Shown here: positions 11,138-21,935 of the stretch, one piece after another
Position numbering within the stretch: position 1 is the first letter of the stretch
Layout: each line of letters opens with the position of its first letter
Assembly (NCBI GenBank): GCA_019009955.1
Contig: CM032231.1
Span: 105,103,501-105,167,500, forward strand
Direction of reading: 5' to 3'
Length of the DNA: 64,000 bases
Source of the DNA: Riptortus pedestris
Lineage: Eukaryota; Arthropoda; Insecta; Hemiptera; Alydidae
Notes under the pieces: generated by a model
Database searches by the model: none
What the model saw: only the letters and a program-made list of their open reading frames with translations
What the model was told of the DNA's origin: nothing
Made by a program: the position numbers and the translations under genes

Positions 11138-11700
11138 ATCCTTGCTGGCGCTCGTAAAATAGTTGTGAATCGTGACTTTTTTGGAAAAACTATATTTTTC
11201 TGTACTTGCTTTGCGTCTGGTGTCTTTTTGGTGAAGTTCAAAAGCAGTAGTACATTACTATAGTCTGTATGTGACTGGCAGAAGGAGAGGGGGTGTTCGG
11301 TGAGACGGGTTAGGGGGGTGAGCGTAGCGCATGTGCGCTCCACGCACAGTCTCCCCTGAGCCAATGGGATGATGACACACATAGGTGTAGTGTATCCTGA
11401 GTGAGGTCCACACCACATCCGAGGGTGTATTGCCGTTAAGGCCAGACTGCCCTTACCATGCGCACTGTATGGGATCGATACGGGGGACCACCACGCCCTA
11501 CACGCCCTCATGTATTTGTATTCGGTGGGGGGCTAACCCCCCCAACCCCCAACCCCCTCCTCCCCCCCCCGCAGCTACAGCCCTGGAGAAGATTTACTCC
11601 CTCCAGGGGAACCTCACCTGCATTTCCAGCACGTCCCTATCTCACGGGCTTATAGCCCCCAATGAGATACGGCTAAAACCATAAACACCTCAAGTTAGGT
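11138..11700. other. Isolated GC-rich island with a C-run cluster
   Basis: About 560 bp that stands out for G+C content. It contains CpG-rich words ('gagcgtagcgcatgtgcgct') and C tracts at 11537-11570 separated by AA, TCCT and similar spacers. A hairpin at about 11580-11608 has arms CCCTGGAG / CTCCAGGG. Minus and plus frames of 156 and 84 codons cross it, but none shows a domain, and the longest runs into the neighbouring repeat. It could be a 5' region of an unidentified transposon or a host CpG-rich promoter. I cannot decide. Confidence 0.4.
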
Positions 11701-12785
11701 TTTAAATTTTCACACAAATGACATAATAAAAGTTTTCTTCCTTCTCTCGTCTTAATTTATGCAACATTTTCCTAGACTCCCTTAGACCGTAAAGAGAAAT
11801 GTTAAAAAATAATTTAAGTAGACAATATCCCCGTTTATTAACTGCAAATTCATCCATATTCTTTTCCAACCACAATTGCTGTTATTACAACAATCCTTCT
11901 CACTGTGAAGTAAGCGCTTATTTTAAACCCTAAACCAACTTATAGTGATCTCGTCATAATCTGTTCTTTCATTAAGTTCTGGAGGGTGGAACTTGTTGAA
12001 TGACTGTTAATCGTCAGATTGTCAATGAAGATGTAACATGGCTGGAAAGAGCGGTGAATTGTAGAGGTGTCCTAGTTCCTTCAAGCACTGGAGCCATTGA
12101 TTAATGGCGAGGTACGATAACAAGTGTTAAATGTCTTTTGCATGATGCTACATCTTGGTAGATAATAAATTTCTACCCTAAACAAATACTGATAAGCAGC
12201 TTCAGGCACCAGGCATACCCTAGATTTCACTTCGAACAAGACGGAAACGTGAAACATGTTGGGCAAAGATAAGTCAACAAAGAACTACTATGCATCAAGA
12301 TGTTTAATTAGACTCTGCCACCAAGATTTGACGAGTATTAATAAATGTTTGGGCCAAATGAACTCAAAGAGATATTAGTATATCTGTTGCACAAAAGCGA
12401 TCCTTGGTCTATTGGTAAAAGGGGTTCTGAAACATTGAAAACTAGGATTCCCTATAAGCCAAGTTAACAAATCTGAATATAGACAGATTTGGGGTATACC
12501 GAGTATCCATTTCAGATTGTAGCTTGACGTATGCAGGGTGAAGTGGTCTCAAATAAAGAACCGGGTAAAAGGAACATATCATCAGGGGCGGAAGACGAAC
12601 CATAACACCACGCGGGCCCTGTATGTGTTACTCTGACAGAAGAAATATTAATAAAATGGCACAATATCCGAAATGGTAGCAGGAATCTCAACCAATATGG
12701 ATACGTTAGTACTTTCCAATACGCTCACGCGCTAGCTGTGCAACAAGGCATATTTACTCTGGATTTGGGCTGGCTGGTGGAGGTC
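11701..12785. other. AT-rich stretch, one hammerhead-like half motif
   Basis: No gene recognised. Bases about 12241-12272 read 'ggaaacgtgaaacatgttgg', matching the GAAAC-AUGU-H-GG half of the second hammerhead family described for 16378-16419, but without a clear CUGANGA half upstream. Confidence 0.35.
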
Positions 12786-12847
12786 CATCATCAACGGAAG
12801 GATCAAAAAGGTCAAACACCTCCACTCTTAATACTTCTTTTATTACA

Positions 12848-12887
12848 GACAAAGTACTTTCGGGGCGAACCGTCCCATCTTCAGTGC
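12848..12887 (-). ncRNA. Minimal hammerhead-ribozyme-like motif (left arm)
   Basis: On the minus strand the order is: stem I half AGCA, core CUGAAGA, stem II (GGGACG-GUU-CGCCCC, one mismatch), core GAAA, very short stem III (AG-UA-CU), cleavage base U, then UGUC. The core fits CUGANGA...GAAA...UH. The two-base-pair stem III is the 'minimalist' form reported for Penelope-like elements, thought to act as dimers. Activity is not shown. Confidence 0.6.
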
Positions 12888-12962
12888 TCTAGAGCTGGTC
12901 TCTATTGAGTCGACATCTCGTCTATTGAGCGGAGATGTCGGCTCAATAGGAACCAGCTGTAG

Positions 12963-13001
12963 AGCACTGAAGATGACGGTTCGCCCCGAAAGTACTCTGT
13001 C
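12963..13001 (+). ncRNA. Minimal hammerhead-ribozyme-like motif (right arm)
   Basis: Same design as its partner on the opposite strand: AGCA, CUGAAGA, a damaged stem II ending GCCCC, GAAA, then AG-UA-CU-C and UGUC. Stem II has lost pairing (GACGG instead of GGGACGG), so this copy is probably less stable than the left one. Confidence 0.55.
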
Positions 13002-13065
13002 TGTAATAAAAGAAGTATTAAGAGTGGAGGTGTTGGACCTTTTTCATCCTTCCGTTGAGGGCATA

Positions 13066-16012
13066 TTTAGTCTTAGGCCGACATGAGTCGAGATGTAATC
13101 CTTATTCTTACTTGTTGTGATTTTATTATTACTTTGACTTCAGACCTGGTATCCCTTAGCCTTATCTAGTTATAGTTGCCCTGTGCCTGATCTATTTATA
13201 AACTTGACCTAGTTTGTATCCTGTAACTAACTATAGACTACATATTTGTTATATTCTCTTTATTATTTGGAAATATTTTATTATATGTTGATTTTTACAT
13301 GTTTTATAGATTAAGGATTTTTCACCATGTTATTTTAGTAATATGCAATAAAGAGAGTTAGTGAGATGTAATTGCATATTTTGTATCTACATTGTTCGTA
13401 TGTTGACAGGAAACTGACGGAGGAGTGCTTGCTCTAATATCAAGCTGACTGTTAGATTAAAGAAGACCATATATTGGAGATTAAATATAATGTTGGAAGG
13501 AAGACCTGTTATCTTTCCTTATTGGAAATAACGTTCTTGTTAAAAATAAATAATTTTTAAAAATATGCGAGAGTTAATAAGAAAATGTTGTAATACGGCA
13601 ATTCCATCATTATTTCAAATCATTTTCAAAAGTAGTTGTCAACTGGCTGTTAATAGTTTGAATCACCTCATGGAATGCCAACTGGGATGTGACGGCTTAC
13701 AGTGCTGGCCTGGGATCCGTGTCCATGTTTCGTAGAAGAGATGACTGCCTTTTTGTGGTAAGGGTTTAGGGGTTTCTACATCTAAATTTGCCAAGATTGC
13801 CTACAAATAAATTTTCTATAAATTGCCTTAACGAAATTTGTGAAGTTGGTTTAGTGTTACTACAGCTAAATTTGCCAAGGTTGTCTCGGACAGATGATAA
13901 AGGGACACCATTGCCTTGTAGGACCAATGGATATTGTAAAAAATAATAAGTAATAGCATTTTAGAAACTTAATGTCGTTATACAATAATTGGGGTTTTCT
14001 CCTGAAGAAAAATAATCCATGTTATTTAAGCCTTAACGGGGGAAAAAGTGAAAGAGACGAATCAAGACACAGATTTTTGTTTGTTTAATTTTTAGCTTGT
14101 TTAAGAAATGCAGTTGCATAATATATACAGTTTGGTGACCAAGCGTGGTCAAGTAATATATTAGGAATACTTCCATCCGAATGTGTATAATCATAAATTG
14201 TTTTAATATATTTTCATGACAAAAAAAGGGTTCTTTATGTATTTTCAGTATTTCTAATGAGTATGGAGAAACCCACAACGTTTTTATCTTCCACTCTCTC
14301 TAAATCCCAAGAAGGTAGGTTTGAGATAGACGATTTAGTAGGGGCTACCTTGGGCAAACCAAGTTCATCACAAATCTATTAGGAGGAAAGATTAGTGAAA
14401 GATAAGATGATGTTTTTTTTCTTGAAGAGATCAAATATCACATGGATTTCATGATAACATGATGAGTACAGCCCACGATGTAAGTGACTCTATGAAATCA
14501 ACAAGACCTATCTTGAATTTTCAAGTAAGAAGACACAGAATTATCACTTAAACTTGAAATCTCATTTCGATTGAAAATCACTATTCTGCAACGTTACCTT
14601 TTCGTTGCCATTTCACTAATTCTCTTTCACACAAAGTAGATATATTTCGAAAAAAGTTGACTTGTTAAAATCGTATTTATTCTAGGTTTGAGAAGCTTAT
14701 ATTGCTTTCACTCTCTCTCCTTTCCCCTAGGCTGTCCCGAAAATGCAAATGACAATCTCCACTTACGATAGGGTGTTAAACTATTTTCATATGCGAACAT
14801 GTGAAGGTGCTTTTTTCACCATTTTAGGACTCGGAAAAATATTCATTTTATATGCTCGTAAAGTAAGAAGGTAAAGACTGTGAATAAGTTTTGAAGTAAA
14901 ATAAAACTAGGAGAGAATTGACAAATAAATAAAGCTGCCGTATATTGAACAAGAAATAATGCTAGACTAGGAAATGGATCGGAACACATTTTTAGCAAGA
15001 TGTAAGAATTTGGAGGAATAGGAAGCGAAGGTAGCCTTTGAAGAATGAGGTGCAATGTTTTTTTTCCTTCTTAGCTTTGACATGTAAAAGGCAAAAAAAA
15101 AATATTACTAATTTTGTGTCTGAGGCATGCTGAAAGAGGTGCAAAATAATGATTGTTGAATTGAACTGGGTTTATCGTTACACATGTGGTGTTTTGTAAT
15201 TATAAAAGAGGGGGGAACATAAATTGATTGACCATGTGCTACAGTGAAAACTAAACTCTAGGACAAAAATAATATCAAACGATATAACATAGAACTGACC
15301 TAATATAAGAAGGAGTTAAATACAACTAAAAAGAGGAAGGATCTGTAGTGTGTGAAGTCGGTTATGAACAAAAACCATTTTGTCATTCACACAAACACAC
15401 ACATACACAAGTTATTATTTGTAACTTGATTTAATAGATTACATTATAGGTTTATTTGGCTTACTTTTGTTTGATTTTCGAAATTAAAATAAATGTAAAC
15501 AACACTTAAGTGAATGATCTGAAGAAATACACATATAGAGTTTAGTTATTTAATTAAGTTTTAATTTTGGGCAATATTATCATGGATTTAGGAAGAAATT
15601 TTATTAATTAGTTGAAATGCTATAATTATTTATAGCTTCTGAAAGAAACTACTGATTTTTAGATTAAGGGCTATTTGACAAATTATGACATTTGTTGAGA
15701 CTTATGTATGCCTTAAACAATGTAATATAAATTTATTCTGTTTATAATGTCGAAGGACAATTATATATTTTCATTGTTGTTTTTCAAAGAATTGAAAAAT
15801 ATAATTGTTAGTGGTAAAAATGTTTGTTATAAAAGAAACTTGTTCCCTTAATTTAGCTTTGAAAATGCCCAGTGAGTTGAAAGTTGCTATAAATAAACCT
15901 GATTCTGCGAGATATAAATATCCTCTTTTTAATGGCCCTTATTATTCTAAATTTTCTATGAAAAAATATAAAATGTTTTTGAGTAAATTCAGTAAATGAT
16001 AAAACCAGATGA

Positions 16013-16017
<5 letters not shown>
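13066..16017. other. AT-rich stretch, nothing recognised
   Basis: About 3 kb without a supported gene or repeat copy. Two similar words, 'ctaaatttgccaagattgcc' near 13780 and 'ctaaatttgccaaggttgtc' near 13863, form a weak direct repeat of about 83 bp spacing. Short frames at 14033-14278, 14843-15055 and 15805-15999 show no domain. Confidence 0.4.

Positions 16018-16073
<56 letters not shown>
16018..16073. repeat. (TA)n microsatellite
   Basis: A pure TA dinucleotide run of about 55 bp that is not inside a recognised Helitron-like copy. Confidence 0.95.
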
Positions 16074-16076
<3 letters not shown>

Positions 16077-17300
16077 CCTCATTAGAATATTAATATAAGA
16101 AAATAAAAACTTAAATATGAATTAATAAATGTTTATTATTTACACCAATTTAATTTTATATTCAAATTATTAATAAATACATATAAAAAATCTTTATTAT
16201 TACTAGAAATAGTTTTTCGTATTTTTTTCTCATTTCTTTTCTCAAAATCCGCTTTATGGAGAGATTTTTAGAGTTCGCTGATATTTCAAGTTGAATGGTC
16301 CTTCGAGAATTCTAATTTAATCCTTATTGTGCTTACCCAAGTAGCTTCCGCTCTTTTCTTGTGCAGTTGAAGATTGGGTTCCTGAAGAGAGGTTATAGAA
16401 AACGTGAAACATGTAGGACAGAATGTTTACTAAAGTTATTAAAATTATAACGGGTTTTTATGTCATTTGATTCTTTCCCTCTAACTAATAAATATGTGTG
16501 AGTGCTACTACTATACTACTATTATAGAACATTTAAAATAATATCCGTACACTGCAACACCCAACTAAGCATTTAAGTGGTGAAGATTAAGTACCCTCAG
16601 CGCCATAAGGTATGCATTTAATGTCACAGTGAAAAAATTGGATCGGGCAGAATACATAAAAAAAAATATTTGTTTGAAAAATACTTCCAGGTTGACTGAG
16701 CGCACAGGGGTAGTAAGTACTTGGAGAGACTAAGTGCCCCAAAACTGATGCTGAAAAGTATACAATATATTGAACTGAAACCAAAGTACTTCGAAGGCAG
16801 TAGAGACAGTAAGTATTTTTATCTTGAGATGTGAGTACCATAGTGTAAAAATTATTACCACAAGTTCTGAAATCTTGAGTCCCGTTTATTAGAAGTTTAA
16901 TCTACAGCACTGGGATATGAAGGGGTTGTAATCTCCATCTAGCGTTTAACCCTAGTACTGTTAGCTAAGTTTTTATGACTACTCTCCCCACTTGCCTTTC
17001 AAAGGGGTCTCACAATGTCTTTAGGTGGCCGCGAGTAAAACTGCCTTTAAATTTACTAAGACTTCTGAACGTGTTTTATAACTTTTATCACAACGATATT
17101 ATATCTGTGAACCAATTTTTAAGTTAAGACAGATACATAAATATTTTCAAATGTTGGGCAATGTCAATTCTTCAGTATCTCCTTGTTTTAATAATCCCTG
17201 ATCAGAAACTCTTGGTTCTTTTTGCTAAATGTCCTTTTCTTAATTGAGAATTAATCCTAATGGCCAGAGTTATTTAGTTTAATGAACGTATAGGAGAATC
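16074..17300. other. AT-rich stretch, nothing else recognised
   Basis: Apart from the hammerhead-like motif at 16378-16419, I see no gene or repeat in this stretch. An 84-codon minus frame (16587-16841) has no recognisable domain. Confidence 0.4.
16378..16419 (+). ncRNA. Hammerhead-ribozyme-like motif, second type
   Basis: Stem I half GUUC, core CUGAAGA (16382-16388), an imperfect stem II, core GAAA (16406-16409), short stem III (AC-AU-GU), cleavage base A and stem I half GGAC, which pairs with GUUC. The order and core agree with a type I hammerhead with a two-base-pair stem III. Related half motifs occur near 12250, 55770 and 56020. Stem II pairing is weak, so this may be decayed. Confidence 0.45.
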
Positions 17301-17348
17301 TCAGGTAAGAAAAAACGCCTCGTTCCTTCACTGTTCTTTATTTGTTGT

Positions 17349-17388
17349 GACAGAGGGCTTTCAGAGCATACGCTCCATCATCAGTGCC
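17349..17388 (-). ncRNA. Minimal hammerhead-ribozyme-like motif of the Penelope-like element
   Basis: This is the best hammerhead in the window. On minus: stem I half GGCA, perfect core CUGAUGA, stem II (GGAGC-GUAU-GCUCU), core GAAA, stem III (AG-CC-CU), cleavage base C, then UGUC, which pairs with GGCA through A-U, C-G, G-U and G-C. It lies about 430 bp downstream of the GIY-YIG frame, the expected place for the 3' flanking repeat of a Penelope-like element. Confidence 0.75.
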
Positions 17389-17818
17389 CTGCTGGCAAAC
17401 AAATACCATAAAAACGTTGTACAATATGTCATTTAATTGAAAAATTTAGAAAATATATGTACATGTCGATGGTCAAGAGTTAAAACATTTTAACTTTAAA
17501 AATTTAAATTAGTGTTCCAGTGAATATTTACAAAAATAAGAAAAACTATTTTCACAGATTAAAATTAAAAATTAAAAACTTGTCAGTAGAATATATACAC
17601 AATTTTAATAAATAGTTAAAATAAATAAATGGATAAAAAATGAATAATTACAGTTAAAAAGTCTGAAATAGAATAAATAGTAAAAAACGAATAGTCCAAT
17701 TAAAATTAAAAAAACAAAAATGAAAAAATGAAGGAACAACCACAGGAGCTACAGAAAGCAATACATACAAAAAACGTAAAAGAAGAAAAATAGAGAAGCA
17801 AGAAAATGACTGACCTCT

Positions 17819-18436
17819 TCACAATGATGTGACAGGAACCAAGGATTCCCTGTGACTGAGGCCTCGGGACCGGAGAGTCACGAGAGAGGCTTCCGAGACA
17901 TGCCTCAACCTGGTCCCTTCTCCCGTCTTATTAATATTCAGGCCTCCTTTTTTCATCCTATCTAGCTTTATGAATAGGTTTTCGGCTATGCTCTGGGTCT
18001 TGCCATTTTTTTCTTCATAGAGCAGCTCATACTTTATAGCAGATTTCTCATGACCCTCCTTCTTGATGTGGGCATGGAACTCTGTGTCTCTGGTAACATG
18101 CTCTTTCAGCCGGGTTCTGATCTTTCTTCCACTTTGACCGATGTACGATACCTCACAGCTAGAGCATGTTACCCTGTAAACTCCCGTATTGTTGAGCGAG
18201 TCAACAGGATCCTTGGCCTTCGGGAGCATTGCTTTCAAAGTGTATCGACTTTTGAAAGCAGTCGTCATCCCGATTGTCTTGAGTTTATTTCCAATCTTAT
18301 GAGACACAGAGCCCAGATACGGAATAGAAAGAGGGAAACGTACGTCCTCATTTGATGTCCTCAATGTGTTTGGGAATATTCCACCCCCACACGTCATCAA
18401 GGTGTTCGAGACATTTTTCAAAAACAAAAATGTCAT
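17819..18436 (-). pseudogene. Penelope-like element ORF fragment with GIY-YIG endonuclease domain
   Basis: A 205-codon frame. Residues about 34-84 are the linker typical of Penelope-like proteins ('IPYLGSVSHKIGNKLKTIG', then 'AKDPVDSLNNTG'). Residues 85-112 hold the GIY-YIG core: GVY (85-87), a CSSC pair (91-94), YIG (98-100), arginines 107 and 109, and the EH of 'RTRLKEH' with E112. Asn169 may be the conserved distal residue. The domain makes a nick for target-primed integration. The start Met is unlikely to be real: a second frame upstream (18348-18473) reads on with 'LEHLDDVWGWNIPKHIEDIK' before a TGA, so the gene is frameshifted near 18350 and truncated upstream. Confidence 0.85.
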
Positions 18437-18473
18437 GAACTGAATGCATGAACGTTGATGGCCGAAGAGGTCT

Positions 18474-19012
18474 AAATGTCCGTCAGGCAGGAAAAGCGTA
18501 AACTAAACAAATTTCTCACACTGGCAGATGAGAAAGTGGTCATCTCACCCCATCATATATTCTCGCTTTCTATGCCAAAACCCGATGAAAAGAAGTGGTG
18601 GTGTTTACTGAAGGCAGAAAACAAGAAAATACCAAGACCTTTCTTAAAATCTGAGCAACAACTGTAGAGTATCAATGTTTTAGCAAAATTGATTGAATAA
18701 AATTTTTCGATTCGATTCATGGTGATATTTAGAATTCTCGAATCTCTCACACCGTCTCTAAACCTCTCTCGTCCGATATCAGCTGTTAATAGTCTTGAGA
18801 TTTAGTTTTACAAAAAACGCTTATATATCGAAATTGGTAACGATCAAACCACAATTTCGACCACTAGGGCGTTAACAGGCATAATATATATATATATGCA
18901 GTTTTGAATGTCCTTCTGGGGAGGATCGATGGGGATTTGAGGACATTTTTCGAAAATCGCGTCACGGGTACAACTTCAATAGCTGATTTCTCTTAGGGGG
19001 AATCTTCTAAAA
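18474..19012 (+). mobile_element. Helitron-like/DINE-like repeat, copy 5
   Basis: The 5' end 'gtccgtcaggcaggaaaagc' and 'ctaaacaaatttctcac' are diverged. Internally 'cgatcaaaccacaatttcga' and 'gggcgttaacaggca' match the family, with a short (TA)n at 18882-18897. The 3' end is 'aatagctgatttctctta' then 'aatcttctaaaa'. It abuts the truncated Penelope-like ORF, which it may have interrupted. Confidence 0.7.
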
Positions 19013-19181
19013 GGAAAATAATTAAAATGCACATTAACGTCGTTGTAAATGTATTGTATGACGTTTACTATTTTATTTTCAACAATATCTGTTATCCGAT
19101 TTTTTGATAGAAGAGTTGAGTGAAACTCTCTTATACGAGTACATTATTATAGTCATCATTATTTTACTACGTAAAATGTCA

Positions 19182-19431
19182 TGAAATACTTCATTATTAT
19201 TATTTATTAACGTCCACTCTTTGCAACTCAGACTAATTGGGACGGGTTATCTACAGGTTACCACCCTTTTCTAGCCAGGGTGGGATTTTAGGATGTTATT
19301 TAATGAATTTCGTCACTAAATAATTTCCTTTGCCCAGGCGAGAATCGAACTCGCCACTCTAGGTTTGCCATGTGAGATAAAGGTCAACGCTTTAACTCAC
19401 ATGGCAAACCCGGGCCCCTGAAATACTTCAT
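19182..19431 (-). mobile_element. tRNA-derived SINE, full-length with target-site duplication
   Basis: The SINE body and head occupy about 19195-19418, read on minus. It is flanked by the perfect 13 bp direct repeat TGAAATACTTCAT at 19182-19194 and 19419-19431, a textbook target-site duplication from target-primed retrotransposition. B-box-like 'gagttcgattctcgcc' and A-box-like 'catgtgagttaaagcg' are intact on the minus strand. The 3' tail is an (AAT)n run. Compared with other copies it is little diverged, so the insertion is relatively young. Confidence 0.92.
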
Positions 19432-19844
19432 AACGTGTGTAAATCACCACTAATATTGATTACACCAGGTCATTAGAATGGAAGAATAATTGAAAAAGAG
19501 ACGAGGTTGCGATCTGATACCAGCTGCGTGTCATTCCTGTGACGGAACTGCATTGACGTCGTGAATGGTTGGGGTATGCCTATTGTAGGTGCCGCCTAGT
19601 TTGCGCTTGGTATTTTTTGTTGGTTGTTGGATTTGAAAAAGAGTTGAACAAAAGTTTTTGTTTTTTTTTTCACGTGAGTTTCATCAAGCGCCAGATCACC
19701 TTTTCGATCACTAATGACAGAGCCCTGTTTTAACCAAGAAGCATTATCATAAATACTGAGTTGGTATTCTGGCAGGTGGATGTGACTTCTAATATAGGTA
19801 GATGAAAGAATGGCTACGCTTCCTCTGTAACAATTTATTAAAAC

Positions 19845-19883
19845 AACAGAGCGCTTTCGATGGAGTGCATCATCATCAGTGCC
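19845..19883 (-). ncRNA. Minimal hammerhead-ribozyme-like motif
   Basis: On minus: GGCA, perfect CUGAUGA, stem II (GAUG-CACUC-CAUC), GAAA, stem III (AG-CG-CU), cleavage base C, then UGUU pairing with GGCA (A-U, C-G and two G-U). Layout matches the motif at 17349-17388, with stem II sequence changed but pairing kept, a compensatory pattern. Confidence 0.7.
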
Positions 19884-20021
19884 CTGTTAACAAAAAAAAC
19901 AATAATTACTTATGTCTATTAAAATATTTTAGTTAAAGGGTAAAATATATAACATATAACAATAAAAATTATCTCTCTTAAAACTAAATAAGACATAAAC
20001 CTTTTCATACAACAGACAATC

Positions 20022-20147
20022 TTTTAGCAGATTTCCCTTAAGGGAAATCAGCTATTGAGGTTGTACTCATGACGCGATTTTCGAAATTTTTCTTCAAATA
20101 ACCATCGATCCTACCCAGGAGATGACGAAAATGAGGTCCGTTCAAAA

Positions 20148-20207
<60 letters not shown>

Positions 20208-21033
20208 CTGTTACCGCTCTAGCGGTCGCAATTTTTGTTTAATCGTTACCAAACTCGATATTTAGTCGTTTTATGTAAACAGAAAGATCAATTTCGTTAA
20301 CTGCTGAAATTGGGCCAGGGAGAGGGAGGGTATAGAGGGGAGGATTTTTGAAATTTCGAAATATCTCCGTTACCATAGGTCGGATCGAAAAATTGTATAT
20401 AACCAATCTTATTGAAAATTAAATTTACTATAAATATTGTTATATACGTTTCTTCTCTATTTTGATTATTAACCGAGATATTTGCATTTTTCAGTTTTCA
20501 GCAAACCGCCACTTCAACTCTGGTTACGTAAACAATACTCTGCTACATAATAAATCACATTATTGGAAGTTTAAATACCAAAAATTGTATTCAAGAGACC
20601 TTTATTATACGAGATACATGCAAATATGCCCTGCTGACTCCCCCCCCCCCGTCTTAAAGTTTGGGACTACTAAAATTTTATTGATTGAGATAACAATTAT
20701 TCAGACTCATTATTAATTACAGTACTAGATATAGTAAATAGTTCTCAATAAAATAATGTGTTATATTTTGATATATTTCAGTAATTGCTTTTCTTTCCGG
20801 TGTGAGGCAGAGGTTAGGTTAGAAATGTAAACAAACGGGTCAGCCCCCGTTTGTTTACATTTCTAACCTAACGCTTCCTGTCGGCAGGTTATTGAAATTG
20901 GATGAAACATTTCTTATTTCCGTATGTATTTATTCACGATGTTGTTGTGTTAGCAGTATGTATATTTATCTATTACTAAACATCACGTGGGGAATCTGCT
21001 TAGTTTACGCAGCCCCTGCGTGACGGACTTTTT
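20022..21033 (-). mobile_element. Helitron-like/DINE-like repeat, copy 6 (longest, about 1 kb)
   Basis: Read on minus, the 5' end at 21033 carries the hairpin CGCAG-GGG-CTGCG, then 'aactaagcagattcccc'. The 3' end at 20022 carries the palindrome GATTTCCCTTAAGGGAAATC then 'tgctaaaag'. A (TA)n tract lies at 20150-20204. It contains an extra perfect hairpin (20813-20872). It is inserted inside a foldback whose arms are at 19.8 and 21.1 kb, which helps bound the element. No ORF. Confidence 0.85.
20813..20872. repeat. Perfect 27 bp hairpin
   Basis: Bases 20813-20839 and 20846-20872 are exact reverse complements with a 6-base loop. The arm begins GTTAGGTTAGAAATG and ends AAACAAACGGG. It lies inside Helitron-like copy 6. 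A partly similar word set in copy 2 near 4580 lacks the perfect pairing. Confidence 0.95.
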
Positions 21034-21127
21034 AAATTAAGTAAGTACAAGTAGAACATTAAAACCATCTACCAACCGTTTTAATAAATTCATACAGTGG
21101 AAGCGTAGCCATTCTTTCATCTACTTA

Positions 21128-21557
21128 CATCATCATAAAACTAATTCGTAAACCATGACTATTATTTCATTATATACGAATGTAGGTAAAGGATAAAATT
21201 ATTGTTAAAAATAATATTTATTTATTTATTATGTGGAGCTCCGCAACTATGGCGACTTGCTCTTCTTAAACGTGGGGGAAAACAAAATAACAAAACATGG
21301 AACACGAAATAACAACAGAAAATAGAATAATAACAAATATTAACAAATAATAACAGAACAAGGAACACAAAATAATATAAAGAACAAAACTTAAGGAATA
21401 GAACACAAAAGAAACAAGAAACACGAACACAACATAGAACTAAAAACAGGTGGGAAATAAATAGGTAAAAAGTAAACTTGTTGACATTGAAACAGAAGCT
21501 ATTCATAAAATAAAAAAAAAAATAAAAAAAAAAAGCATCATTCAAATTTAAATATGT
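21128..21557. other. AT-rich stretch, nothing recognised
   Basis: A 118-codon minus frame (21222-21578) is low complexity (Phe, Cys, Tyr rich), driven by A-rich sequence and the CA microsatellite at its end. I do not call it a gene. Confidence 0.45.
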
Positions 21558-21580
21558 CACACACACACACACACACACAT
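21558..21580. repeat. (CA)n microsatellite
   Basis: A short pure CA run of about 11 units. Confidence 0.9.
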
Positions 21581-21883
21581 TAAAAAAATGTAAAATATGG
21601 AATTAAATATTCTGAAACTGCCCAATTGTTTTTAAATATGTCAGAATTGTGTTAATATGTGGGCTACCCTCAGTCAGTAGTTCGTTCAAGTTATGTGGTA
21701 TGTTTAAGTAAGCTCGTAATCTGCTTAATAATTGACAAGGTAGTTAAAGATCATGTTCCCAATCATTGAAATATAATAATAAACAAAGAAGCAGTAATAT
21801 ACAAAATTAAGTATTACATCATTATTTCTGAAATAGCTTCAATCAGAACGTGTTTGCTTGATCGTTAACATCATATCTCCCAA

Positions 21884-21935
21884 TTAGCCTTAGTTGCAAA
21901 AAGTGGACGTTAACAAATATAATTAATTAAAATTA
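21884..21935 (+). mobile_element. tRNA-derived SINE, 3'-end fragment
   Basis: Only the 3' terminal part remains: 'cccaattagccttagttgca' followed by 'aaagtggacgttaacaaa'. The tRNA-like head and most of the body are missing. Confidence 0.65.

Larger units (their letters stand above)
12791..13058. repeat. Long foldback of two inverted Penelope-type terminal repeats
   Basis: Bases about 12791-12920 and 12928-13058 are inverted repeats of roughly 130 bp each, separated by a few bases. Each arm runs from 'tcaacggaagga' outside, through 'acctccactcttaatacttc', to the hammerhead-like core, then 'tctattgag' and 'gacatctc' in the centre. The arms carry one hammerhead-like motif each, in opposite orientation. 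Penelope-like elements are known to carry such ribozymes in their flanking repeats, so this is probably an inverted dimer of that repeat without coding sequence. Confidence 0.75.
17300..18473 (-). mobile_element. Penelope-like retroelement, 5'-truncated
   Basis: This minus-strand fragment comprises, in order, the end of the ORF (18473-17819) with the GIY-YIG endonuclease, about 430 bp of AT-rich 3' sequence, and a terminal repeat with a hammerhead-like motif at 17349-17388. The reverse transcriptase is absent. The copy stops where Helitron-like copy 5 begins (18474), either by truncation or by that insertion. Penelope-like elements use a telomerase-related reverse transcriptase and, in this class, a GIY-YIG nuclease for integration. 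The fragment cannot be autonomous. Confidence 0.85.
19795..21127. repeat. Foldback of inverted Penelope-type repeat arms, split by a Helitron-like copy
   Basis: Bases 19795-19843 ('gatgaaagaatggctacgct') and 21078-21127 (its reverse complement, 'agcgtagccattctttcatc') are inverted arms about 49 bp long with few mismatches. A hammerhead-like motif sits just inside the left arm. Helitron-like copy 6 (20022-21033) fills most of the interior. The simplest reading is an inverted Penelope-type repeat pair later hit by the Helitron-like insertion. Confidence 0.7.

Noticed and set aside
11041..11511. 156-codon minus-strand ORF
   Set aside because: It runs from the GC-rich island into Helitron-like copy 4 and has no recognisable domain. 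Openness is explained by GC composition.
18050..18355. 101-codon plus-strand ORF
   Set aside because: It is the antisense shadow of the Penelope-like GIY-YIG frame.
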